Source: Pseudorasbora parva
Lineage: Eukaryota > Chordata > Actinopteri > Cypriniformes > Gobionidae
Reading direction: 5' to 3'
Length of the DNA stretch: 64,000 nucleotides
Assembly: GCF_024679245.1 (NCBI RefSeq)
Contig: NC_090186.1
Location: 43,435,069-43,499,068, forward strand
In this document: piece by piece, positions 12,403 to 20,044 of the stretch
Position numbering within the stretch: the first letter of the stretch is position 1
Layout: each line of letters begins with the position of its first letter
Made by a program: the position numbers and the translations under genes
The notes under the pieces: model-generated
Told to the model about the DNA's origin: nothing
The model's input: the letters and a program-made list of their open reading frames with translations, nothing else
Database searches by the model: none

Positions 12403-15400
12403 ATGGGGGAACAGATGCGCCAGTGCATTTGATATTTTAACAACGTGGAGCTGGATGTGAACATGAGAACTGCGTCAGACTGAAACTAGCAAAAAACTCA
12501 CTTGCATCGCACTTGTGTCGGGTTTATGATAGGACCCTCAGTGCATTTTTGCATCACTTACCTCCGATGTACGTGTATCGGGATGCGGTCAGGCCTCCGT
12601 CCGGACCCTGAGCTCTTCTGAGTCCCATCTCCATTAATCTGCGTCTGGGACCTGCAGCCAAACGGAAACGAGCAGCATTGCTGCACACCAGACTGAGAGG
12701 AGAGAGAGTTCAGAAGCATTCAGTGAAATCGTCACAGACACAAACTTTACATTTCACTTTACACCGATATCGCAACTTCTTTAAAGGGATAGTTCACCCA
12801 AAAATGAGCCTGTGATGTTTATCTGCTGACCTCCAGGGCATCCAACATGTAGGTGTGTTTGTTTCTTCAGTAGAACACCAATGAAGATTTTTAACTCAAC
12901 CGTTGCTGTGTGTCGGTCATATAATGACGTGAATGGGTAACAATTATATGAGAGCAAAAAAAAAAACATGCTTAGACAACATGCTCAAAGAGCCCTGTGG
13001 CTCATGACAGCACACTGATGTCTTAAGACACAAAACGATCAGTTTGTGTGAGAAACAGAATCGTATTTATATACTTTTTTACCTCAAAAACAACGCTATA
13101 TCCAACAGTCTGGAAAGCGCTTCACTTCCAGTAAAGAAGGTCAATATACACGCTCTGGCGTCATGCACTGGTACAGACATCACTTCCGGTATACACAATC
13201 TGGCGTAGTTTACGCCAACGCGAGAAGTGTATCTCGTACACGACACCAGAACGTGTATTATTGACCTCACCTGAAGTGAAGCATGTGAAGGCGGTTGGAT
13301 ATAACGTATTTGAGGTAAAAATTATATGAAGACTTCTTTGAGAAAAGGACAAAGAGCGGCACTGAAGTCATTCTTAAAAAGGGAAGATGTGTTCGGAGTT
13401 TAGCCGACCGGATACGGTGAATGTTTAATCAGTCAGCGAGCTCTGCTTCACCTTCGTTGCTCTGGTTGGTGTAGCGCTATCCTATCGCGTGCAGAGGGAG
13501 TTTGAAAGACAACCGTTTATCCGCCCCTCAGATTGAGCCGTCAATGGTGAGTTTCCAGACCAAACATCTTGATGTGGGTCAGGCTTGTCAGGCTAGGATT
13601 TAACAGGATGTTATTAACATTATTTGATTCAAGCAGTTTGATTCACCTGGGGTCGTTAGTTGAACACCTAATTCAGTAGAGATCAATATTCTGCATACAT
13701 TCTAACTTTGTAAGACTACATACGACTGCAAGCAGCATTGACGTACAGTAGCTGCATTAGCCCCTTCAGCCACTTCGGCCAGTATTGCTGCTATGCAAAA
13801 ATATAAACATGTTACTAGTTGTAGTGCACGGTTTACATATTACATAAGTTAATGTATCTATTCTTCTTCAATGTTTTTCCAGGGTACTTATTGTCTCGTA
13901 TATTGTTCTGAGCTACTGCACTTTAAAGCTACACTGTGTAACTTTTTTAGTTTATTCTTAGCTAAAAACACTTAGTTCTTTCACAAATATATGTGCTCGT
14001 TAATGTATATTTACTTCTTTCAAGTAATAAAGTATTCCCGTAAGTTTATAATATGCCATTGAAAATACATACGGGTGAGGGGTTCGAATGCCGGTCGCCA
14101 TGTTGCTCCTCCATCTTGAAAGTACAGTAGCCAAAGAGGGACATACCCGTAAATTCAAGCTTCGCCTTTCGTGTTTTAACACTCGATGGCACCGTGTCGA
14201 ATGTGAAGAGGGGGATTGCCATGTTAATCTTGGACTAAATCGGCCACCGTAGGAGTTAAAACGAAATCAGAATTGAGAGGAACAGAAACTAATATTCACT
14301 GGATGGTCATATACCTTTACACCGCTAGATGGGGGAAAATATCACACAGTGGAGCTTTAAGTTTGTTGTGTAATGTCCCATGTTGCACCATGGTCCTGAG
14401 AAAACGGCAACTCCTTCCAATGTATACATGTATATGGGGGAATGACAATAAAGACGCACTTGACTTGACTTGATTATTATGTTTTTGTGTTTACCTGGCG
14501 TAGTTGACCAGGCAGAGCAGGCTGGTCTCCAGCAGCTGAACCACAGCCAGCGGTCCAGAGACCTCCAGCAGAGGAACCTGAAAACAGCAAGAACTCAAGC
14601 TCTCGTAGCAGAAGAACAGATAACCTCTGACCTCTGACCCGCTCACATACTCGGGCGAAGACGACAGATCCCTCGGGTACTGCGGACACAGACACCGCAG
14701 AGCAGTCCAGCTCCTTCAGGTAAGAGAAGAAAGCAGCATCGGTGTCCGCCGGGAGAACGGAGCGCAGATACTCTACATCTGAAACACACCAGATGATGCT
14801 GAGCTCACACAAATGCACAGATGGACTTTGCTTGCATTCATCATGTTGAAACCACTTGCTTGCAGATAACGACTACAGGTCAGACTTCGGAATGCAAGTC
14901 AAGAAACAAGCGTGTGATCATTAAATCAAGGGCATGTGAGTGCACTCAGCACTGTGCTGTTCATTTGCAAATGAAAAAACCTAGTGAGCCTAACTAGACA
15001 GCATTTTCAGGCATCAAAGGAGCATTCTGGTTCAAAAACGAGCAATGTCACTTGCTTTTGAGATGCAGCATACCGGATCAGTGATGGATTTCTACTTCCG
15101 ATTTTGATTTTTGAGACAGCTGTGAAAACAGCATACTAGGATTTGAGATGCATGCCACTTGGTTTTAAGACATGCAAAAAAAAAATGCTGTTTATGCAGT
15201 CATCACAAAGATTTGAGACACTGTAAAAAGTACTATTAGTACTATAGTGACTATGTAGACGCCGTATTAGGTTTTGAGATACATGCCCAAAAAAAGAAGC
15301 TGTTTAGGTAGTAATTTTACGTAAAAGACGTAAGCTTAATTATGTCTAATTAGGCAGCATACTGTTTTAATGCATGCATACTAAGTTTTAATGCATGCAT

Positions 15401-16347
15401 ATTAAGTTGAGATGCATGCATATTAAAGCCGGGTGCACACTGTGCGATTTTGGCCACGATTTGGCCGTCTGAGACAAATTTAGCAAATCCTAAAAGATTC
15501 CTCTGATCCTTGGCTAAAATCTGAAGTCTTTGGTCGTTAGTTTGACATGTTCACCGGCAGCCGATTAATGAGCGCTGCGATCAAATTTAGTTTCAATTTA
15601 TGCATACTAAGTTTTAATGCATGCATACTAAGTTTTGAGATGGATGGTTTTAAGACATGCCAAAAAAATGCTGTCTATACAGTCATCACAAAGTTTAGAC
15701 ACTGTAAAAAGCTGCCTATTTACACAGCATATTAACTTTTGAGGTGCATGCCCAGAAAAGCTGTTTGCTTAGGGTGGTCACTTTGTTTTAAGACATTAAG
15801 GCAGCATACTAGGTTTTGAGATGCATGGTGTAGTAGTCAGTGCACTAGGTTTCAACAAGACACATGCCAAACATGCTGTCTAGTGGTAATGCAGCACACT
15901 AGGTTTGAGATGCATGATGCAGTGCACTAGGTTTCAACAAGACACATGCCAAAAAAGCTGTCTAGTAATGCAGCACACTAGTTTTTGAACCGCATGCTGT
16001 ATTGGGAGCTCACCAGACGCATGTTCTTGTGTGCTTGGGCAGCATACTAGTTTTTGAGACACATTTAAGAGTTGAAGTATGCAGTGCACATGCTCACCGT
16101 CATCCGAGAAAGCGAAGTTTTCCAGGAAGAGCAAACAGTCGCTCAGTCCCGCGAAGAGCGAAAAGCCTCCGCCGAACGGGTTGTCCCGGAAGAACAGTTC
16201 GAACACGGCCGGTTCGGTGTGTCTGCGCGCGCGCCAGTACGCGTACGCCATGGTGAACTGGTACAAATCCGTGAGCAGCGGCGGAACCCGGGAGAGCACG
16301 GAGCGCTCGAGCGCCGCGCGCGCTTCAGTCCCCTCACCTGTCGCCAT
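4369..16347 (-). CDS. naprt: Nicotinate phosphoribosyltransferase gene, 11 exons seen, 3' end missing
   Basis: NAPRT joins nicotinate and PRPP to make nicotinate mononucleotide, the first step of the Preiss-Handler route to NAD, in the cytosol. Eleven minus-strand exons were found by translation and splice signals: 16098-16347, 14651-14778, 14495-14577, 12562-12692, 10950-11065, 8275-8471, 8052-8192, 6534-6618, 6352-6432, 5550-5652 and 4369-4526. Every junction phase matches and together they give 1473 bp, or 491 codons. Family landmarks are in order: the LTDLYQ motif (Tyr29), [11 protein letters not shown] (His221, matching the catalytic His213 of human NAPRT) and VRLDSGD (Arg326, matching human Arg318). 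The vertebrate protein is about 540 residues, so roughly 50 C-terminal residues are missing. No matching exon was found between 1 and 4368, so it probably lies off the left edge. Introns are full of transposon debris. Confidence 0.95.
4692..5523 (-). mobile_element. Internally deleted Tc1 copy of the same family as 55254-56464
   Basis: Both ends match the 55.25-kb element in reverse orientation, but about 380 bp covering the C-terminal catalytic part are absent near 4815. It sits in the NAPRT intron between exons 10 and 11. The same [15 protein letters not shown] fragment reads at 5340-5390 on the minus strand. Confidence 0.88.
5550..5652 (-). CDS. naprt: NAPRT exon 10 (residues 405-438)
   Basis: It encodes [20 protein letters not shown] then [14 protein letters not shown], the family's KL(V/I)xVxxxPRMK segment. 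Acceptor TTCAG, donor GTCAGT, phase 1 out. Confidence 0.94.
5696..6306. repeat. Fully palindromic 611-bp element
   Basis: Left end TTAAAGGAACACTCCAGC and right end GCAGTGTTCCTTTAA. Arms of about 100 bp are near-perfect inverts, and inner blocks (GGCCTGC, GCAGATTAAGA and others) are also mirrored, so almost the whole element can fold back. It lies between NAPRT exons 9 and 10. Confidence 0.85.
6352..6432 (-). CDS. naprt: NAPRT exon 9 (residues 378-404)
   Basis: Exactly 27 codons, phase 0 at both ends: [20 protein letters not shown] then SLGCVYK. This is the phosphate-binding GIGT region of the barrel (GVGTHLVTC). A short CA repeat lies just upstream of its acceptor. Confidence 0.94.
6534..6618 (-). 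CDS. naprt: NAPRT exon 8 (residues 349-377)
   Basis: It encodes [20 protein letters not shown] and then QSLSELNKK, equivalent to the VPWLESVLIVVSNN segment of the human protein. Acceptor TCTGTAG, donor GTAAGA; ends in phase 0. Confidence 0.93.
6655..7990. repeat. AT-rich degenerate tandem repeat with (TA)n core
   Basis: A unit of roughly 150-200 bp containing AAATGAGAAATAATGCCTTG and ACTAGCTGAAATAAAATAA recurs about seven times (near 6815, 6950, 7140, 7290, 7490, 7640, 7880). It includes a pure (TA)n run at 7663-7730. It fills the NAPRT intron between exons 7 and 8. Confidence 0.75.
8052..8192 (-). CDS. naprt: NAPRT exon 7 with VRLDSGD motif (residues 302-348)
   Basis: It encodes [20 protein letters not shown], then [20 protein letters not shown] and VFKECSK. 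The acceptor, TGTGTAG, sits at the end of a (GT)n tract (plus strand CA, 8196-8218) instead of a normal polypyrimidine tract. The donor is GTGAGA. Residues at the exon 6/7 junction (VSCSGLLCF) depart from the usual VWRSGLPNF, although the length is kept. Confidence 0.9.
8196..8218. repeat. (CA)n at the NAPRT exon 7 acceptor
   Basis: On the transcribed minus strand this is a (GT)n run ending directly in the TGTAG acceptor, so it replaces the polypyrimidine tract. Confidence 0.9.
8275..8471 (-). CDS. naprt: NAPRT exon 6 (residues 237-301)
   Basis: It encodes [20 protein letters not shown], then a segment ending [20 protein letters not shown], then YSVS. Phase is 0 in and 2 out. The donor GTAAGC immediately follows the codon fragment TG. 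A Gly-rich insert (GGGGG) replaces a longer variable loop of the mammalian protein. Confidence 0.93.
8908..9868. mobile_element. Inserted class II element with GGCCTGTTCTTCGTAC ends
   Basis: 961 bp between a 16-bp perfect inverted repeat pair (8908-8923, 9853-9868). Inner sub-terminal blocks (GATCTCGG/CAGATAACTT types) are partly mirrored. It is nested in the older repeat at 8487-10900. No intact ORF. Confidence 0.75.
10185..10395. repeat. Dispersed repeat (GAAGGATCATGTGACTCTGA family)
   Basis: Segment with GCAAGGATGCATTAAATTGA and GAAGGATCATGTGACTCTGA. Related sequence lies at 45640-46110 (inverted) and 63195-63310, a typical cyprinid interspersed repeat. Confidence 0.6.
10950..11065 (-). 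CDS. naprt: NAPRT exon 5 with catalytic histidine (residues 198-236)
   Basis: It encodes [20 protein letters not shown] followed by [19 protein letters not shown]. His221 in TMAHS corresponds to the histidine that is phosphorylated or catalytic in the NAPRT/PncB family. The acceptor is TTTTCCAG and the donor GTGCGT. Confidence 0.95.
11225..11460. repeat. Repeat with flanking CAGTGGCCCTCCAGGA blocks
   Basis: GGACAGTGGCCCTCCAGGA occurs as a direct repeat near 11242 and 11412, each followed by a TTGGACACC-type stretch. Possibly a small transposon with long terminal direct repeats, or two fragments of one. Confidence 0.5.
11560..11705. repeat. Fragment of the ACCATAGACTGTAAAAAA repeat family
   Basis: Begins ACCATATACCGTAAAAAAAA and continues with related GACG/CATC blocks. 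Located in the NAPRT intron between exons 4 and 5. Confidence 0.5.
12363..12400. repeat. (CA)19 microsatellite
   Basis: Pure CA dinucleotide, about 160 bp from NAPRT exon 4. Confidence 0.95.
12562..12692 (-). CDS. naprt: NAPRT exon 4 (residues 154-197)
   Basis: It encodes [15 protein letters not shown], then [18 protein letters not shown] and YTYIGG, the most conserved stretch of vertebrate NAPRT. Phase is 2 in and 1 out; the donor is GTAAGT. Confidence 0.95.
12780..13330. repeat. TTAAAGGGATAGTTCACCCA-type element, truncated
   Basis: The left end is complete (12780). An inner hairpin runs from ACCTCAAAAACAACGCTATA (13081) to its near-complement at 13310-13325. The right arm is replaced by the unrelated repeat starting about 13345. 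Relatives: 49130-49330 and 62657-63950. Confidence 0.7.
13345..13605. repeat. Repeat shared with 35250-35787
   Basis: About 230 bp are near-identical, inverted, to 35252-35500, including GTAGCGCTATCCTATCGCGT and CATCTTGATGTGGGTCAGGC. It is a fragment of the longer element at 35.25 kb. Confidence 0.8.
13921..14361. repeat. MITE with CTTTAAAGCTACACTGTGTA ends
   Basis: 441 bp; the right end reads the inverse, CACACAGTGGAGCTTTAAG. It lies about 130 bp from NAPRT exon 3. No coding potential seen. Confidence 0.8.
14495..14577 (-). CDS. naprt: NAPRT exon 3 (residues 127-153)
   Basis: It begins [18 protein letters not shown] after a TTTTCAG acceptor and ends LCLVNYA in phase 2 before GTAAAC. The intron to exon 2 is only 73 bp. 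Confidence 0.93.
14651..14778 (-). CDS. naprt: NAPRT exon 2 (residues 84-126)
   Basis: The acceptor is TTTCAG and the donor GTATGT. The exon encodes [20 protein letters not shown] and then [13 protein letters not shown], matching the linker segment of vertebrate NAPRT. Its 128 bp restore phase 0. Confidence 0.93.
15000..16085. repeat. Degenerate minisatellite in NAPRT intron 1
   Basis: Variants of GCATACTAGGTTTTGAGATG with GCATGC neighbours recur about fifteen times. A separate insertion begins near 15425 (GCCGGGTGCACACTGTGCGA). The intron lies between exons 1 and 2. Confidence 0.65.
16098..16347 (-). CDS. naprt: NAPRT exon 1 (start codon, residues 1-83)
   Basis: The start is the ATG at 16347-16345, opening [10 protein letters not shown]. 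The open frame continues a few codons upstream, but without a better ATG. The exon carries the [13 protein letters not shown] segment, whose Tyr29 belongs to the substrate pocket, and ends in FSDD plus one base (phase 1) before a GTGAGC donor. It is GC-rich and CpG-rich (16100-16350), unlike the flanking introns, as expected of a promoter-proximal first exon. Confidence 0.95.
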
Positions 16348-16689
16348 TTTACAGTTCACTTTATCTGGTTGTTTTGGTTGCGCGACATGCAGTATTATAT
16401 GTTCCTGTCTTTCCTAGTATCTCCCGTCTCCCACCATGCTCACGTGTAAACCGGGTGACCCTTTACACAGTTACATGATTCCTGCTGCTACTAGTATTCA
16501 GTCTCCGCCCAACTACACCCAAGCGTTCTTCAGTCACTGCTGTGTTTGTAAACTGGTTAAGGGTTTAACACTTAAACACACATAGAACACACACACCGTA
16601 TGATCCTGCTGATAATATCAAGACATTAGCAGCTCCGGGGTCAGGTTGTAACCCATGAATGTCTATTTACATGCTAGGAACTCCTCACT

Positions 16690-17470
16690 GAAAGTCAGAG
16701 GTGGACAGTAACTAAATACATTTACTTGAGTACTGTACTTCAGTACACTTTTTGAGTATCTGTACTTTACTTGAGCGTTATTTTTGGAAACTTATTACTT
16801 TTACTTCACTATATTTGAAAGACAAATATCGTACTTTTTACTCCACTACATTTCTATCAAGGTCGAAAGTTGTTTCTCTAGCAGCTCTGAAAGTCGGTGG
16901 TTGATTTTTTTCCTTCTTTAAAAGGTTTGTTGTTGTTGTTTCAGACAGTCTATCAGGAATCACTCTTATAGTCATGTCCCCAACTTTTTTTGAACACTGA
17001 TCAGTTCATAGCAAAATGGAAGAAGACGGTTCTTAGGCACTGTGTGCACCCATAGCCATACTTAGAAAGTATGTTTCAGTAAATAAAAAAAATCAAGATT
17101 AGTTTAGTTGACATACACTTGGGGCATGTCTTATTAAATATTAAAAATATAAACGTCTGGGAGAAAGAGAAGAGTAAAGTTGGGCGAATATCAGATGTGT
17201 ATCAGTGTATTGGATCTGTGCATTCGGCCTTAAAGTGACAGTGCTTTGTAACTTTTCTACAAGTATTTAAATGAGTTTAAGTTAGTCGTATGCTAGTAGG
17301 TCAGATGGAGCGTCACTGACTGGCTTAAACCAAGATGGCATAATGTGCATTTATACAACAATAATAAAATAATGCACTGGCATAAAATAGAAAATATACT
17401 TTTGATACTTAAGTACTTTTGAAAACAAATACTTCTGTACTTTTTATTGAGTAAAAATCTGTTTTGTTTT
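16690..17470. repeat. Truncated ACTTGAGTA-type element upstream of NAPRT
   Basis: The left part is rich in ACTTGAGTACTGTACTTCAG and the right in TACTTAAGTACTTTTGAAAA, a sequence common in fish genomes. No ORF. Directly upstream of NAPRT exon 1, with 16360-16690 holding nothing I recognise. Confidence 0.6.
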
Positions 17471-17514
17471 GAAACTCATTTGTTTTGATTGACAGGTGGA
17501 TTGCTGTTTGTCTG

Positions 17515-17725
17515 CTGTCTGTTAGTCATTACGTCACCTAAGCTCCGCCCATGTCCTGCCTCTTTGCCCATTTTCTGTTATCCGGGCGTGACTTGTGATG
17601 ACGAGCTGCCAAGATGGCGACGGCCAGCTCGTCTCTACCTTATGCTTCAAAACTGCTCTTCAGAATCCTATGAGTGACGACACGGACACGGACACTACAT
17701 CCGTATTTTTTACAGTCTATGGTTC
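17515..17725. repeat. Second copy of the ACCATAGACTGTAAAAAA repeat
   Basis: Inverted relative to 3570-3965, with the same order of blocks ending in TTTTTTACAGTCTATGGTT. It lies upstream of NAPRT exon 1. Confidence 0.65.
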
Positions 17726-18089
17726 GAAGCACCCGTTCCAAACGGGACTCAAGTCGGGGTCCGCCGGCATGAGAGTCGGATGCTCTTATAAAAAGGCTTA
17801 AGGCTTTAACCCCTAGCGTCAGTCACTAGAGCGTCTCTTGAGATCAGAGGAGGGAGGTTTACTCGCACAGCGACTACTAGCTGGCCTCCGTTATACCTGC
17901 ATGTTTTTTTCCGGTTTAATTTTATAACCATATGTTGTGTTGAATGTGCAGTTTTTCATAAAATATATTTTGCAGATAGTTTATTAAAACATGGATTAGA
18001 TTAATCAAACTGCATAATCATTTTCAATTAGCCTAATTAAATTTTATAGCTAAAAATATAAAGCCAAGGTTAAGCGTATGAAAAGCATA

Positions 18090-18406
18090 TGTAGCAGGTT
18101 TATTTGTATACTTATGAATTCCACCCAAAAATATTTCTTTTTGTATTACTGGCAGTTTCGTTGTGGGTTCATTCTGCTTGCGCGTCGGGTTAGTGCAGTG
18201 TGTGCGAGTGACGTCATCAGATTGCGCAAGGCTTACCTCAGTCAGAGCAATGCTGGATTTGACTGAGATGCTAACCTGATGTCACGCAACACTCATTGCC
18301 ATATTGTTTATGACCGCAGATAATAAACAGCATTGTGACAGCCCGTGCCTCGGTGTCTACTTGAGAACAACCCAGAACACAACGCAGAAAGACAAGACGG
18401 GTTACA
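18090..18406 (+). repeat. 5' LTR of the gypsy element
   Basis: Begins TGTAGCAGG and ends GGGTTACA (TG...CA). It contains a perfect CRE palindrome TGACGTCA at 18209-18216 and a polyadenylation signal AATAAA at 18322-18327. Confidence 0.96.
18209..18216. promoter_or_regulatory. CRE/ATF consensus in LTR
   Basis: The palindrome TGACGTCA, the consensus CREB/ATF site, occurs in both LTRs (second copy at 25084-25091). It would be expected to drive cAMP-responsive LTR transcription; function is inferred from the motif only. Confidence 0.45.
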
Positions 18407-18420
18407 TTGGTGCCGTGACC
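18407..18420 (+). promoter_or_regulatory. Primer-binding site
   Basis: TTGGTGCCGTGACC directly follows the LTR end. It includes the TGG that pairs with the CCA tail of a tRNA. The tRNA was not identified. Confidence 0.7.
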
Positions 18421-18493
18421 TTTTGGATTCTTCGAGTATCGACGCCACCTCGATCGCCGTGGGGACTGCATTGTTTCACCCAAGTATTGCACA

Positions 18494-20044
18494 ATGGACT
18501 CAGTGAATACACCAGTGGGTACGGGGGTTTTTGATCAGGATGTGTATGATACTGTGGGGTTTGGGCGGGGGAGGTTATTCAAGGATGAGGTTCAGTCGCC
18601 TGATGTGGGAGGGTTGAGAACGCCCATGGCGTGTTCCAGTCGTGTCCAGTTTCCCCGCAGTCTTTCCCCAAGTGAGCAGCGTACCACGTCAGCCTCTAGT
18701 GATGATGTAAGAGCCCTCATTACAGAGTTAGCCAGCCAAATTGGCCAGTCTATCGCAGACCAGCTGCAACGTAATAGCGATGTAACAGCACACGACACAT
18801 CTGTAAAAAGGGGTTCACAGCCGGAACCGCAACCGACAGAGTTTAATTTGTCCGGTGTTAAGCTAGTAATGCAATCTGATGCTAAGGAGCCGCCTATTTA
18901 TAGGGGTGATAGCAGTGATAAGTGCTCTGTGCGGGAGTGGGTGGAAATGGTAGGGGCATATTTTCGTAAGAGTAATGTTCCAGTACACCAGCAGCCACAG
19001 GAGATATTAGCTAAACTAAGGGGAAAGGCTAGAGATGTAGTGCGGGTTACTCTACGACATAACTCTACTGACCCGACTCCCGACTTTGTCTATGACATAC
19101 TGAAACAACACTTTAGTGAGTTGACCTACTCATCCATGCCAATGGCTGACTTTTACAACACCAGGCCACTACGAGACGAAGGGGTGATGGACTACTGGAT
19201 CAGGTTAAATAACGCCATTGATATCGCTGACGAGTGCTTAAAGAGACAGAGACGAAGTGTTGAAGATCCGGGACGGGAGGTATGCATGATGTTCATCAAG
19301 TTTTGCCCAGACCCCATACTCTCTAACAGACTTAGCTTCAAGGCGGCTGAGGAGTGGACCACAAGCGAGGTTCAGGAACGTATTGACGCCTACCAGAGGG
19401 AACTCAGGATGCGCACGCTGGCCAGTTCGCATGCTCCACTGAGACACATAGTCACGCACACCCAGTCAGCCATGTCACGAGAGCCAGAGCTGTCTCAACC
19501 AGCGCCAACAGAGCCCCAGTTTCAGCTGCCTTCTTCTCAGGGGTTCGTTCTGCCTCAAGCCACTATGTTTGCTAACGCATCAGTTCAGACACCAACATCA
19601 CAGCTCTCACCTTTAGCAGAGCAGTTTGTGCCCAATTCCCCAGCCGTTCATTTGCCTCAACCATCCCATGCACAGTCTGTTCCACAACATGCACAGTCAC
19701 CAGCATGCTTTCAGGCTCCCCAGTCCAGTCACGCCACTCCAGCCACTGCCGCAGCTGTTGGTGTGAATAGCATGAATGCACTGATCAATCTCCTAGATCA
19801 CTTGGTGGTGCGTCAGAACGTCCAAGCCCCTGCACAAGAGCCATCATATGGTCCAATGACCTTTCAGAGGAGGAGCTGTAGAGTCTGTGACGATGTCAGA
19901 CATTCCACGCTCGCACACTGCAGGAGAGAAAACCTGTGTCTCGCGTGTTTTGCTCCTGGTCACTGGAAGAAGGACTGTGACAAGTATGGACGGAAGCGGG
20001 TGGGCCAGGCTGATGCCAGACGAGGGCCGCCGGCGGGAAACTAG
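18494..20044 (+). CDS. gag: Gypsy Gag polyprotein
   Basis: 516 codons. The middle (about residues 130-300) resembles a retrotransposon Gag capsid domain (EPPIYRGDSSDKCSVREWVE, then ILAKLRGKARDVVRV). A Pro/Gln/Ser-rich linker follows. The C-terminus holds a zinc knuckle of the CX2CX4HX4C type (Cys482, Cys485, His490, Cys495), preceded by a second Cys/His cluster (CRVCDD...). The protein should assemble virus-like particles and package element RNA. The TAG stop at 20042-20044 overlaps a -1 frameshift signal. The start is the first ATG after the leader. Confidence 0.93.
   Translation: MDSVNTPVGTGVFDQDVYDTVGFGRGRLFKDEVQSPDVGGLRTPMACSSRVQFPRSLSPSEQRTTSASSDDVRALITELASQIGQSIADQLQRNSDVTAHDTSVKRGSQPEPQPTEFNLSGVKLVMQSDAKEPPIYRGDSSDKCSVREWVEMVGAYFRKSNVPVHQQPQEILAKLRGKARDVVRVTLRHNSTDPTPDFVYDILKQHFSELTYSSMPMADFYNTRPLRDEGVMDYWIRLNNAIDIADECLKRQRRSVEDPGREVCMMFIKFCPDPILSNRLSFKAAEEWTTSEVQERIDAYQRELRMRTLASSHAPLRHIVTHTQSAMSREPELSQPAPTEPQFQLPSSQGFVLPQATMFANASVQTPTSQLSPLAEQFVPNSPAVHLPQPSHAQSVPQHAQSPACFQAPQSSHATPATAAAVGVNSMNALINLLDHLVVRQNVQAPAQEPSYGPMTFQRRSCRVCDDVRHSTLAHCRRENLCLACFAPGHWKKDCDKYGRKRVGQADARRGPPAGN

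Noticed and set aside
16002..16449. Plus-strand frames opposite NAPRT exon 1
   Set aside because: GC-rich shadow frames of the real minus-strand exon.
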